A stretch of DNA of 64,000 nt from Branchiostoma floridae (lineage: Eukaryota; Chordata; Leptocardii; Amphioxiformes; Branchiostomatidae). The translations under genes and the position numbers were made by a program. The notes under the pieces were generated by a model, which did no database searches, was not told the DNA's origin, and saw nothing but the letters and a program-made list of their open reading frames with translations. The stretch lies in NCBI RefSeq assembly GCF_000003815.2, contig NC_049995.1, forward strand, positions 8,119,897-8,183,896, read 5' to 3'. Shown here piece after piece: positions 13,501-24,200 of the stretch. Within the stretch, counting starts at the first letter, position 1. Each line of letters opens with the position of its first letter.

Positions 13501-16500
13501 TATAATTATGACTGATGAAAACATTACTGATCCACTATTAGCTTAATTATCAATGTACAACTACGTATATACGCCCTTGAATTGTCGTCAGTTGAGTCAC
13601 GAAGCCGCACCGATTCCCAGTAAAACTTCTCTCCGACAGCTGGTACAGAGTGGCACCGGCCCACCTTTTCCTGAATTGCGCAACCATGACATTCTAGATT
13701 TTAATCGAAAGGTGGGGGCACACCTGCGTATATATCTTAGTCCGTATGTGGCGCGCATGGGAGTATTTACCTCCACCAGGCTCCACAGGTCGTTGGAAAA
13801 ATAATAGAAATTGGACAAACGTAAACAGGTAACATGTCAAACGAGTTAGCTGGGTCGCTAACCATACTTCTCGGTCAGCTAACTCATCTAGCATGATATG
13901 TATCTACATTTGTCCAATTTGTACTATTTTTCCCACAACCTGCAGAGCCTGGTAGAGACTAAGGGCTTCATACGCACCTCAAACGGACTTGAATATATAC
14001 GCATGTGTGACCCCACCTTAAGGCTAACGTCCCATTTCCAAACCGGGGCCCGGCCGGGCTGTTTGTGGAAACGAAGAAAAGACATGTATACTTAAAAATA
14101 TACACAAATAATTCCCCAACAATAACCAAAATCTACCATTTGAAAACTGATGCAAATTGTTAGAATATGCTCTAACAGTGTAAGAATCACATATCTGTTC
14201 AGAAATTGTTCCAGATATATGAAAACATATCTTGTGCAGTTACTTCCAAAATACATAGATATGCTTAAACATGTTCAAACTTTCATTAAGTATTGTTATA
14301 TTTGAATTCATGTTTATACTTTCCTCTGGTTGGAAAACTTTCTGCTACACAAGATTTGAATGTCTGTTGACATTATTTGCGTTGGGGATGGTTCCCGAAT
14401 TTTGTTATTTTTCTATGAAAAACTCAATTAAAAACACCTCCATTTTCATAATTTTTTCCATGATTTGGTTTGGTTTGATACAGATTTCTATTAGTGACTG
14501 ATATGCCACTATTCTTCCCGTTTTTTATATGGGGGTATAAAGAAATAAAAAATGAAAATAAAGAAAACTAGACAAGAGGGACAAGACGTTTTTTCTTTGT
14601 TTTCATTTTTTTGTTAACATCATTTCAAAGAACTTACAAGAGAAGAAGGAATGGAGTCCGGGTGATTTGTAGAGAATCACCAAGTCTGGACGGAAGGCTC
14701 GCACCGCACCATCACACGTGTGGTGGGTTCTTTAACGTGCGTGGGGTGTGGCTCTCCCCAAACACGGGACCTCCATTTAAGAGCCCTATCCGAGTGACGG
14801 CCCTAGCCTAACCGAAGCTAGGTACTCATTCTCACATGAGTGAGAAAAGACGCGTAAAGTGCATTTCCCAAGGGCACGGCAGGAAACAGCAGTATTCGAA
14901 CTCAAGACCTCTCTGTCCCGAGCCAAACACGCTGCCGCTGCGCCACGTGATATCATATCGGTTTGTTGTAGCTGTTGATGTTTCATATGTTACTTTTTCA
15001 TGTTCCAGACTGCTGTTGATCTCCCTCGTGTTGGTAGCTGCAATCTTCACCTTTTCAGAAGCAAGGAGGAGAAAGAGTGAGTTCTTTTTTATGACTGGCA
15101 TAATTATGTTTTGTCATCAGACAGCATCAGGCATGAATTATGCAAATTATGCTCTCATTTACATCATTAATGAGAATTTTCTGCAATAGCCTTCTTTTCT
15201 TAGACTTTCATACTTTGAACAAATGCTGTCATTTAGGTAGAGAATATGATTGACCGATGTAATCTATGTAAATGATGGCCTTATAATCATAATTAATGAG
15301 AAAGATTTATATATAATGGCCACTCAGCCCTCACAAAAGAGTTTTGTTGTTGTCGACAAACAAACATTCATCACGTGAAACATTCTCTATAAATACAGCC
15401 AGGCTAAAGGATAGAGTACAACACGACAACAACAAATGTACATTGATAGATATAAACAATAATTTTTAACTGTCGCCATGGCAATTTTTCATCATTTCAG
15501 CCCCTTCGTGTGACAATTCGATGCCAGGCAACACAGAACGCACGTGCAACAAAAATCTCGTCAATGGAAGGTTCCCCAAAAATACCGAGTGCACCTGGTC
15601 CTGCCTCCATGGGTGTGTACGCTCAGCTAAAAAGGGAGGGGCAAGGACAAGGACCTGCAAGGGCCGTCCAGGAGTATGGAAAAAGCTAGCAGGCAAAAAA
15701 TACCAAAAAGCAAAGGGACTTCAATGTAACTGTAAGTATGACATTTTCGAATTATTAGAACACTCTCGGAGTAACATAGCATGTTGTTCGAGTCAGTGTT
15801 CAAAACTCCTTTTTCAAGTCGACTCATTTACAAGAAGTCTAAACAGAGAGCCAATTGATTTTAACTGATACAAATAATGCATGACATTGGCTAGTGCACG
15901 AGATGTAGTTGAGCTATACGTTACTTTATTTTGGCGACGCCTCAGGGGCTAGCCTTATAGGCCACTCGTCACTGGAGATCGCTTTTCTTGGTTACAGCTA
16001 GCAATGCCCTAAAAGCATTTGTCGCTTGAAACAATCTTCATGCATACAACCAGGCGAATGGATCCATAGGACATAAATACAACACACCTACAGCAACAAT
16101 CATTAATATCATCATAAACAATAAAATCGTCGCCATAGTTTTTAATTCATTGTCATTTTTTTTTGGCCGAAAGCGAAGATAATTTCTGACTAATGCTCTG
16201 ATTCGGGTCTTGATTTGCAGGCGCCTCTTGTTCTCATGACTTCGGAAGTTTTCCCGTCTCCGGAATCGCCGGACATACTTGTGATCCAGCGGCGGCCCCG
16301 TTCCCTTTCGGTTCCCATTGCGTATTTTCCTGCCTTTCCGGGTACGCTCTTGGTGATGACCCTGAAATGCTCTGCCTAAACGGTAGATGGGTGGCTGAAA
16401 ACGCTGATCCATGTACAGGTATGTACCCCTACAATCGAATGTATTGTTTTCGTTGGGTGTGTTTTGAAATTATGCAAATGTGAAAGTCATTTGCAAATTT

Positions 16501-18425
16501 TGTGCAAATGACTTTAACATTTGTATGATTATAAAGTGCATTTGTAGAAAAGCTGCTAGGAGGCCCGGGCCTCAGTTGCCTTTTAATCAACCCATAATCA
16601 ATCTATAACTCAAATTTGGTGACTGTATCATACTCAGATAAAAATATGCAAAACCTGGAAGTTACGAAATACCAGTATCATAACAAGCCGCCGGAGAGCC
16701 AAAAATGTAATCCTTTGAGGTCTCATCGGGAACTAGCCACATATACTAAACATTAACACAACTCATGTTTGTTATAGACATCAAATCGCACACCAAATGT
16801 AGCATAAACATAACAGTCTTACATTCTGAAAAACATGTATTATAAGAAAAGTTTAGGATTCTGTTAGATGTAAAGTGTTTATGTTAGCAATGGCCATTTC
16901 TTTACTATCTGTGTTGCACTGATTGTGGTAGCTCTCTGAAAGTTTGATGTGCGTTTTTTCTTTTCATTTTAGATATCGACGAGTGTGCCACTAACGATGG
17001 TGGTTGTGCCCACTCTTGCACCAACACTATCGGAAGTTTCGAATGTTCCTGTCCGGATGGCTTCATTTTGTCCGACAACAACTTAGACTGTGAACGTAAG
17101 TTGCTTCTGATTGCAGCTATTATTGTAAATCTTAGTTTGCTAATGTATAGGCAGACTTAGCACTGTTTTACTTTTTAGAAACTGTCATACACGACATCGC
17201 ACTCTCGTAGACTACAGTGTTGAGTGTAAAGAGAAATGCCGTGAGTGTACCCTTCTGTAGTAAACCCTTCTCTCAACACCCAGAAAAGGTGGAACAGAAA
17301 CGTTGACTACGATGTCTAGTAAGACAGGCTCAAAAACCAAGTGTAAAGCCTATCTATTAAAGTTGGTGTATGAATAAAGCCTCTTGAACTTGGAAATGCT
17401 ATCCACGCATTTCAGTAAAAAAATTACATGCTTGTCATATATATACATACAGTATGGAATGTACTTGGCTTGTTTATCATCAACTATCATTGTAGTAAAA
17501 TGGTTCAGGATATGAGATAGTACCCTGTTTGGTGGCGAGATGTTATAACAAACAGAACGTCATATGCAAACAGTTTCAAACCTGATTCAAACAGAATTCA
17601 CTTTACACGATGATACTACCGACAGACACTCTCAACATTATCAACTCACAAGTTGTTTGGGCTCTTCTAAATTGATTGTGTTGAGGATAGAAGCAATATC
17701 ATTAGCATGGAAACTATTGTATTCAGATATCAATACCAGGATATGACATTTACTGACATCTCTTTCTTCTCCAACCTACACAGCTGAACCGACCGGAGAA
17801 ATGCCAACCGTGATGCCTACTGATGGTAAGCACAAGTTTTGTCTTTAACAGTAGAAGTCACATTTACTCGGACTACTATAGCAATACTATTCCAGTAGGC
17901 TTGCTCCCTGAGAGCGTGGCCAAAAACTACCTACACCATGTCACGCGTCAATTCTGTAATTTGTTTGTCTTGTGAATCATGTCAGATATTTGAGAAAAGC
18001 CGGGAATATATGGTGCATCCAATGGTAGCGGTTGCATCCATATTGCCTGGCAAGGTCTAAGATTTGATGAAATTTGTGGAGTGAACAGAAAGGTAGAAAG
18101 TCGCTTCGCTACAATGCCATTTCGCAACAGTTGTCCCACTACAGAAATCGTTTCGCCATGTTTAGCATGCAATGACTTCTCTAGATATGTAAGTGGTTGC
18201 TGGGAAGCGATCTCTTATTCAATTAGTCTATTTAATTATATAAAGCAATAACATTCAAATGTAGCGAAACGACTCCTACCATGTGGCGAAACGACTTGCC
18301 ATGTAGCGAAACGTACTGCCATAGCACACTGACAATATAGCAAAGCGACCTATAGCCAAGAGAAAGTATCATATTCAAGACTTTAACAGTCAATGTTTCC
18401 GCATCTTCCAGAACCCCCTGTTTAA
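10528..18425 (+). CDS. Gene A: secreted sushi-like/sushi/EGF modular protein, 227 aa (7 exons)
   Basis: Joining 10,528-10,535, 15,009-15,076, 15,501-15,731, 16,221-16,418, 16,973-17,095, 17,784-17,825 and 18,412-18,425 gives one 684-nt frame from ATG to TAA. Residues 1-20 form a signal peptide ([18 protein letters not shown]). A basic RRRK stretch follows, then a cysteine-rich degenerate sushi-like module (26-102), a sushi/CCP module (103-168), a calcium-binding EGF domain (169-209) and a short Pro/Thr tail. The product should be secreted; there is no membrane segment. After a phase-2 first intron, all introns are phase 1, as in shuffled extracellular modules. Gene B downstream is a paralogue. 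I do not recognise a named orthologue. Domain calls are confident; function (matrix, or recognition/immune) is open. Confidence 0.82.
10949..11346. repeat. Direct tandem duplication, 201-bp period
   Basis: Two adjacent copies, starting at 10,949 and 11,150, share GCCTTTTCGTAAACAGCTCG, then CTACGCTGGTT and AGCTAAAATAAGGAGAA. They diverge moderately. They lie in the first intron of gene A. Confidence 0.85.
11347..13769. other. Gene A intron 1, no further gene seen
   Basis: Non-coding by eye. Around 11,430-11,565 is a block (CTTGTATATTCTTTGAAAAT...TTTAGTTTTCCTCC...GATTTTGTTATACCC) found again at about 24,965-25,085 and, inverted, at 14,530-14,642. It is therefore a dispersed repeat of unknown class. 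Confidence 0.45.
13770..13960. mobile_element. Foldback MITE, family 1 (copy 2)
   Basis: Matches 1,429-1,629: CCTCCACCAGGCTCCACAGG on the left, AGAGCCTGGTAGAG on the right, and the same central palindrome around GAGTTAGCTGGGTCGC. It lies within gene A intron 1. Confidence 0.75.
14530..14642 (-). repeat. Dispersed repeat, inverted copy of 11,430-11,565
   Basis: The reverse complement reads CTTGTAAGTTCTTTGAAATG, then TCTTGTCTAGTTTTC and TTATACCCC. This matches the plus-strand copies at about 11,430-11,565 and 24,965-25,085. Confidence 0.6.
14650..14955 (-). mobile_element. tRNA-derived SINE (minus orientation)
   Basis: On the minus strand the element begins near 14,946 with a tRNA-like head. 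It has GTGGCGCAGCGGCAGCG as a box-A-like segment and GGTCTTGAGTTCGAATAC as a box-B-like segment. A GTGCCCTTGGGAAATGCAC block and the body shared with 8,440-9,060 follow. The head lacks a tRNA acceptor fold, so this is a retroposon rather than a tRNA gene. It sits just upstream of gene A exon 2. A DeuSINE-type assignment is possible but unproved. Confidence 0.7.
15009..15076 (+). CDS. Gene A exon 2: signal-peptide exon
   Basis: Acceptor TGTTCCAG, donor GTGAGT. It encodes [18 protein letters not shown] and a basic RRRK, i.e. the hydrophobic core of the secretion signal. It enters in phase 2 and leaves in phase 1. Confidence 0.8.
15501..15731 (+). CDS. Gene A exon 3: degenerate sushi-like module
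   Basis: Acceptor TCATTTCAG, donor GTAAGT, phase 1 at both ends, 231 nt. The Cys pattern is C-x10-C-x17-C-x3-C-x3-C-x15-C and a final Cys near the exon end. The second half (GCVRS..., then Cys, then a Trp, then Cys) is the part most like a sushi domain and matches gene B exon 3, which has GCVRSSGKA at the same place. It is rich in Lys and Arg. Confidence 0.85.
16221..16418 (+). CDS. Gene A exon 4: sushi (CCP) module
   Basis: Acceptor TGATTTGCAG, donor GTATGT, phase 1-1, 198 nt. It contains the sushi signature [16 protein letters not shown], then Cys, then GRW and a terminal Cys. Extra cysteines near its start (CASC) are shared in position with gene B exon 4 (CRSC), which also has exactly 198 nt. 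Confidence 0.9.
16973..17095 (+). CDS. Gene A exon 5: calcium-binding EGF module
   Basis: Acceptor CATTTTAG, donor GTAAGT, phase 1-1, 123 nt. It begins DIDEC and has six cysteines. It holds the consensus C-x-N-x4-F-x-C for Asp/Asn beta-hydroxylation ([10 protein letters not shown]) and ends with the CPDGF turn. It is a complete cbEGF domain. Confidence 0.92.
17096..17783. other. Gene A intron 5, nothing coding seen
   Basis: AT-rich intron; no exon or mobile element recognised. Short reading frames here lack support. Confidence 0.5.
17784..17825 (+). CDS. Gene A exon 6: Pro/Thr linker micro-exon (42 nt)
   Basis: Acceptor CTACACAG, donor GTAAGC, phase 1-1. Encodes [14 protein letters not shown]. 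The core [11 protein letters not shown] is matched by PTGE-V-PTV-L-PT at the end of gene B exon 5, which supports both the exon call and common descent. Confidence 0.75.
18259..18360. repeat. Short tandem repeat (ATGTAGCGAAACGACT unit)
   Basis: Three to four imperfect copies of a unit of about 21-23 bp in gene A intron 6. Inverted versions of the same motif (TCGCTTCGCTACAATGCC, GTTTCGCCATG) occur at 18,100-18,165. Confidence 0.65.
18412..18425 (+). CDS. Gene A exon 7 (coding part, 14 nt, stop)
   Basis: Acceptor ATCTTCCAG; completes a Glu codon and adds Pro-Pro-Val before TAA. Phase agrees with exon 6. It rests on a good acceptor and frame closure only. Confidence 0.6.
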
Positions 18426-18778
18426 TGATGATACGACACCAACGATCGAAAAGACGACAAAGAAGACGATGTTATAGTCCACCTGGAAGAATGCCATAGC
18501 GACCTGTACTTCACACTAGAAGTTTGCAACCACCAGTAGGTGTTAGATATATACCATCGCTGCTAACACGCATGGTCTGCTTCCAACAACAAATTAGGCT
18601 CGCCTCTGAGGCGTCACCAAAATAAGAGATACCATACGTATCGTGAATTGTATATAGCTCATAGAGTTGCGCCTTAGATCCTCCAGGGAAGGGAAACTGA
18701 AGAACGATTAGACTGAAACAACCAGCCAGAGTCGATTATGTTGCATAGCGTACGAAACAAATAGGTTTCAGTACTTCT
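18426..18778. other. Probable gene A 3' UTR
   Basis: Non-coding sequence after the stop. A string near 18,597-18,630 is the inverted match of 15,926-15,950 (TTATTTTGGCGACGCCTCAG), so repeat pieces are present. Confidence 0.4.
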
Positions 18779-18970
18779 GACTACGCATGTGCAGCAACAG
18801 GAATTGTGGGTAATATGTCAAATATGGAGGCCCCTGAGACACAAACAAAACAGATCCGAACGCACATTGTTTTGCAAATTGAGACACTGGTCGAGACGAG
18901 AACTGTTTACAAGTCATGGTCAGGGGCCTTAACCATTACCCACAATTCCTGTCACTGCACATGCGTAGTC
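18779..18970. mobile_element. Foldback MITE with about 36-bp inverted ends, 192 bp
   Basis: The left arm GACTACGCATGTGCAG...GGAATTGTGGGTAAT pairs with the right arm ATTACCCACAATTCC...CTGCACATGCGTAGTC. A CCCCTGA/TCAGGGG pair lies inside. It has no coding capacity. Confidence 0.85.
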
Positions 18971-19536
18971 TGAAAGAGCTTATTATCAGATTTATATACA
19001 GTAATGAAGGACAAAATAATTGAATAGCGAATTAGCTGACTAACTGTGAAACTAAGGATTCGGCATGAGAATATGTCTTCTGATTGCTCCCTATCCTTTT
19101 CGTCGAATTCGACTCGGCTCTATTTCAAACCAATAATATCAGAAATATCATTAATAATCATGCATATCCCACCATATCCAACATATGCTTCCTATATCCA
19201 GCCTTAAATTGTATAGACGAATAATTATTTGACAATATGTACTTATAGGACTCGTATTATTCATGTATTTATTGAAAAGTGCAAATTTCTAAGCTGCTAG
19301 AAAATATATATAAGATTATTTGCAACATTTGCATCTAATGTTGGCTTGCAACAACAAAGAAATCTATATTCTTAAACAGCATTAACCAAAGAATTATTGC
19401 CTTATAAGTATATGTTATCTATTTTGTCATCTTAAAAATCTTGGTTTTAGAATAAAAAAGATATAAAAATCTTTAGTACAGTTCATGCTTCTTACAAAGT
19501 GAGTTAGCAAGCTATCTGTACCTCAGTGATACGAGC
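18971..19536. other. AT-rich spacer, nothing recognised
   Basis: No exon, RNA gene or repeat family identified by eye. Confidence 0.45.
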
Positions 19537-19710
19537 AACGCTCTTAAACCTTTATCCGCGGGGTAACCTATATACGTTGCTTTCTAATTGCAGCATTTTC
19601 AAACTATTTCAGTTTTAAACCACTGTCCTCCGACTTGTTGTCCTAAATATACCGTTTTAATAAACACAACGATTATAGGTTGCCCACGGATAAAGGGGAA
19701 CCACCGTTAC
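19537..19710. mobile_element. 'TTTATCCGCGGGGTAACC' foldback MITE, copy 1
   Basis: Left end CCTTTATCCGCGGGGTAACC..., right end ...TTATAGGTTGCCCACGGATAAAGG. The inverted arms are degraded in the middle. It is one of at least eight copies in this window (others from 27,864, 30,432, 31,799, 33,631, 43,885, 49,964 and 61,162). Confidence 0.85.
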
Positions 19711-21209
19711 AAATCTTATTATTCTGTGTATGAAAAAAAATTCCTTGTAATCATATTGTTCAAGTTAAAGCGTTAGCAAGGTCTGTGAAGGTATAGTTAT
19801 CATTCTAAAGTAAAGTTGAACTGTGATTATCTAAAACGTACCCAAATTTTTGACTGACCAAATCCAGTCTTCGTCATAAACAAGCAAATCACCACTTCTG
19901 TGACGTCACGATATGCAGACCAATCGGGTGCCTCCAATTTCTGTGCTGCCAATCACAGGTCACCTTTCCATCAGAAGTTATAGAATTGTATTTAACCGGC
20001 TATGATTTATGAATTATGACAATGTAACAACATTCAACAGTACGTCAGTACAAAATGTCAGTAGCACGTACTAGTGACAGCATGTTGTTGACGTTATACG
20101 CATAGCTTTGTGTGACCTTTGACATTGCCCGTTTGGTAAGTTATTCAGCTGTACAGAGACAAAGTACTGTAGTCTGATTCTCTTTCTTTCGACAAAAACA
20201 AAAAATTGTGACAGAAAATGACACCCCAGAGATTTACATTTGATTCGACTTGTACCAATTAAGCCTTACGTAATCACGCAGTTATGTTGTTTTAGTCATG
20301 CGCACTTGGATTTTTAATGATCTGTGTGACGTGCAAAACAACGCCAATTACTTCCATCATCGGATATTGCGCAATCACTCCCGCCAACCTATACAATGGT
20401 TGGATAATTACCAATTTAACACATGGTCGACTTTCAGACAATTTTAAACATTGAGACTTGTATCATAAGCAAAATCTGTCAATTTCACTGTGACAAGTAT
20501 TGCGATGTCCTAAAAGATAAATTGTGTTGATTATATTTTGTGAAATTTTCCCCACAATAAAATTTTGCGTGATCTAGAACTTGACGTTTTTTGTTATTTT
20601 TGTGTGTGTATGTGTTTGAGTGTCAGCCGTAGAATAAACAAAAAACTAAACAAACAACAAAGACAAAACAACAAACAAACAAGCAAAAAGGTGTATGTAC
20701 GTATGTGTTTATCCCTCTGTGTATACGTGACATAACCGGATGATCGGGTTAGCGCCTGCGGCCAATAGTGTACCCTAGGCGCATAAAGGGTGTTCTGTGA
20801 CGTGCAATATATGACCTTTGTTAAATCGTCCTCTCATTGGCTGGCCTGACTCGTTTCTTGGACTGTACCTAAAGCTATTGAATGCCAGGGGGTCGACTTT
20901 TCAATTTTATTTATTTTTTACCACAACAAAAGTGTTAAATCTAGCTTTTTGGCGGCCGTACAACTTGGGTTTGAATACAAGATACATGTGTTATAAAGTG
21001 ATTGTGTTGGATGGTTTCACAAAGTGTTTAAAAGATAGGCCCTTCGTCCCCTCCCCCCTGTAGTATAATGTCGAGGTCCTTGCTCTGAAGGTTACATCTG
21101 ACGTCTCGATACCCGCCCCGACAAGGTATAGTTGCACCGCACCCAGTTAATCACTGCAGAAAGGTAGCAGAGGATTTGAGAAATACACGTATCGGAAGAA
21201 CACACCATC
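19711..21209. other. Gene A to gene B spacer
   Basis: No gene seen. It contains an A/C-rich simple stretch (AAACAAACAACAAA) at about 20,637-20,690 and a possible polyadenylation site at 20,556. Upstream of the gene B start there are TATA-like (GGTATAG, about 21,125) and TGACGTC-like (about 21,099) strings that are too weak to call. Confidence 0.4.
20556..20561 (+). terminator. Possible polyadenylation signal AATAAA
   Basis: AATAAA followed 30-60 nt downstream by a T/GT-rich tract (TTTTTGTGTGTGTATGTG), the usual arrangement for 3'-end cleavage. It is 2.1 kb beyond the gene A stop, so use by gene A is uncertain. Confidence 0.25.
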
Positions 21210-21214
21210 ATGAG
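21210..21214 (+). CDS. Gene B exon 1 (coding part, 5 nt)
   Basis: ATGAG followed by the donor GTAAGT. The AG is completed by the first base of exon 2 to an Arg codon (Met-Arg-Thr-Tyr...). The same phase-2 split after a minimal start exon occurs in gene A. The distance to exon 2 (7.8 kb) makes this the least certain junction of the gene. Confidence 0.6.
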
Positions 21215-24200
21215 GTAAGTACTGTTCCCTATCTTGGCTACAACTAGGGTTCTTTCAACTATCTATGGGGCCAGCTTTCTAAGAACTTCACAAAGACCTT
21301 ATCATGCATAGAATATGGATCGTAAACGTAGGAAAAAAGCACTAAACATCTTTACAATAGCTTCTTCAAACAGTGTCAGACGGAAAGAGTCACTACTTCT
21401 TGAGTTTAAGATCTGAAGAGTTAAACAGGGTGTTGATGTCAATCTATCAATCGACCTACTTGTTCATGTGTACCTTAAACCAAGGTCCTTGCTTAAACTC
21501 GTTCCTAACCGGTAAAAAGGAGAAAGAGAAAGACGCGACCTTCAAACTATCATTGTGAGGGCCAGCCGGCCACGTAGGCGTAGCATAAGGAAATGGCCGA
21601 GAATTACCGAATTCTAGATCTATACCAAGATATCTACCGAGATTCAGAACGAGTTGCGACGAACTATTCGTATTATCAATCCTTCAAGAACAAAGGGTAA
21701 TACTGTGCCGCAATCAGTTATAATTTGGATGGAAGATTAGTTGGGACTTAGAGCTCCAGTAGGGATAACTTTTATCATGGCCTGGCGGACAAAAGTTACC
21801 CTATTGTTACCAAAATCCCCTGGTAAATTCTTCACCCTAGTTGACCAAATCTTAACAACTTTAAAGTCAGTGTAGATTGTATGTTGTTGGAGAATACGGA
21901 GTCTCAATTTTTGGGTCAATGGGAAAAATTATACTAATCTGTATGGTAATTTTGCCCTAGTTTAGCTGTATGAGGAAACGATATGGGTTAGAGTCGCCCG
22001 GTCACTAACAATTCGGACAAATTTTTACGTTATGATCGTATTTGAAGAAATGCTATTTCTTGTATGTTTATCAGAAGTTTGACGGCGATATGTATTGGAT
22101 TTTTCTGTCAAAAGGTTTTTTGGGACCTCTGGGTACCTCCAGGCTGTTTGAACAAACTGTCTAAACTGGTCTCTAACCAAGGCAAAAATAAAATGTTGGT
22201 TTAGAGTTCTCGAAAGATCAAAAATTTGATCTCAACTCTAGGTTTGACCGAGAGAAGGGCGCAAGGAATCTACTATGTCTATGAGTATGTTCCCCACAAT
22301 CTCCAAACAGATCTTGCGGTGTCATAAGATAGCCAGTATCCTAAGCTGGGGAATTAGAGTTTAGCCGGCAGAGGAGTTTCATTGCACCCCGGTGAAGTTT
22401 TGAGGGACAAAATCTCAAAATTTTGAGGGACAAACTTCAAATGAGTTTTGTGCCACACTCTTGATGATACAATAGAAAAGGTAAAAAAGTTTCAATTTTC
22501 ATTATCAAGAAGGGCGAAAAACGGTTCGAGATTTTGTCCACGTGTCGAAAAGCAAAATTCTAGGCGACACTGAAAATGTTGTCCGCTTTCACCTCGCATA
22601 TCTGGGGGAAATTGTACTCTATCTTGCCAATCAAAAAACACATCTTCAACATGAATTTAGTCCGTCAATAGGTCTTTTAGGGACTATCTTTAAAGTATGG
22701 CGGTTTGATATTGTGTCTATCATGAAGTCACAGGCGGAAATTCCAGGGCCGACGATCTTTAACAAAAGAACCGATCGTCAGAGTAGATAAGAAGATAAAG
22801 GCACGGCCAAAACTTTTCTATGAACACCACTGTGCGCGGATTGTGCTTTATTCTGCCTTTTTTGGGGGCAAGTTTTAGAACTTGGTTGTCGAACTGCTTG
22901 GTCACATTGATACACCCGGACGATAGAAATGTACAAATCAGACAAACAAAAAAACACCATAAAAAACAAACGGGTGATTTCTAAAAGATATCTACTAGCG
23001 TCTCTGCCGACTGAAATGTAGTTGCCTCCTTCACAGACTTAAAAAAAGCGTTGGAGATTGTGTTTTGGGGAGATCCTGATTTTCAATGTGGGGCAGAGTT
23101 TCTAATACTGGGAAAGGAACTTTGGTCGGTCCAAGCAGGACCTGGCCATTGCTAGGAGGAGTACAGATTTGTTAGGCTAAGGTTTTTGCAAAGTAGCCAT
23201 GTTCACAGCCAAGTGGTGAAGAAAACAAAGGCCTTCCATTGAATAATTGAATGAAGAACTTTAATGTACAAAATGTCTACTGGATTCAGTAAAGTTCTCA
23301 AGAAAAGAATAGTTTACAGACACATCTGTGCAGGGTTGTAGCCAGCCTGAAATCATTTTCAGTCCCATTGATTTTGAATGGAATCCTATCGAGCACCGAA
23401 GGCATGGCGTGACGTTGCGCGTCATTTCTAGGGGTCTGGGTCCCAGAAAATGTTTAAATCAAGACCCTCTGAAATACTATTTCCTGCATTTTGAGGTGCA
23501 AATTTTGCTTGTAGACTAAGCTGTTCAATGGCATCTGTTTTGATGAGGAAGAACACATGGGTTTCAGTTTTTTTATATCTTTACATATCAATTTTTGGGG
23601 CCTCCCAGAGGCCTCCAGGGGACAGAATGGGGAGGATTTTTTTCCAGTCCCCAGCTGCAAAATTCCTTCAAAGGACTGAAGGACAGGTGCTGGCTACAAC
23701 CATGCATCTGTGCATTGGCTGTGCACATATTACCGTTTTTAGTCCAGTACATGTAGATGAACCAAGGAGGTTAAAATAGTAAACTCAACTTATTCAAGCT
23801 TTTCTGTGACGGTGGAAATTTAAGAAAAAAATCTGCACTTCTTTAACAGGACATATTTTTCTAGAATATCCACAGATTTTTGGCCAATTTCCGTCATGTT
23901 CTATCGAATCTATTCTGACCGATTTCTACAACTTTTCAAGTCGGTTAGAATGTCGCGAAACTCAAATGTCAGAAATTTCATGTCTAGTTAGACTGTTACA
24001 TCATTCCCTTTCTTCTTGACGCGCTTCATTTCGCACTGTGTAATTTCATAGGTCGCTGGTGTAGATCATTGCAATTGTCGGCATGTTATGGGTGGGGTTA
24101 ATTGTCACTTCACACGAAGACTGTCAACGCAAAAGGCCAGGGACAGTCATCGCCCTTGTGAAGCCGGCTTTACGATTCATGGGAAAGCCGGCCGAATTTG

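Noticed and set aside
14880-14950. tRNA gene
   Set aside because: Box A and B-like strings exist on the minus strand but there is no acceptor or anticodon fold, and the sequence continues into a dispersed repeat body: a SINE.
16038-16412. Antisense frame of 124 codons over gene A exon 4
   Set aside because: It is the complement of the sushi exon and has no recognisable domain.
23241-23290. LINE tail (ATTGAATAATTGAATGAAGAACTTTAATGTACA)-like string
   Set aside because: Resembles the tail at 7,076-7,130 but no adjacent reverse-transcriptase remnant was found, so no element was called.
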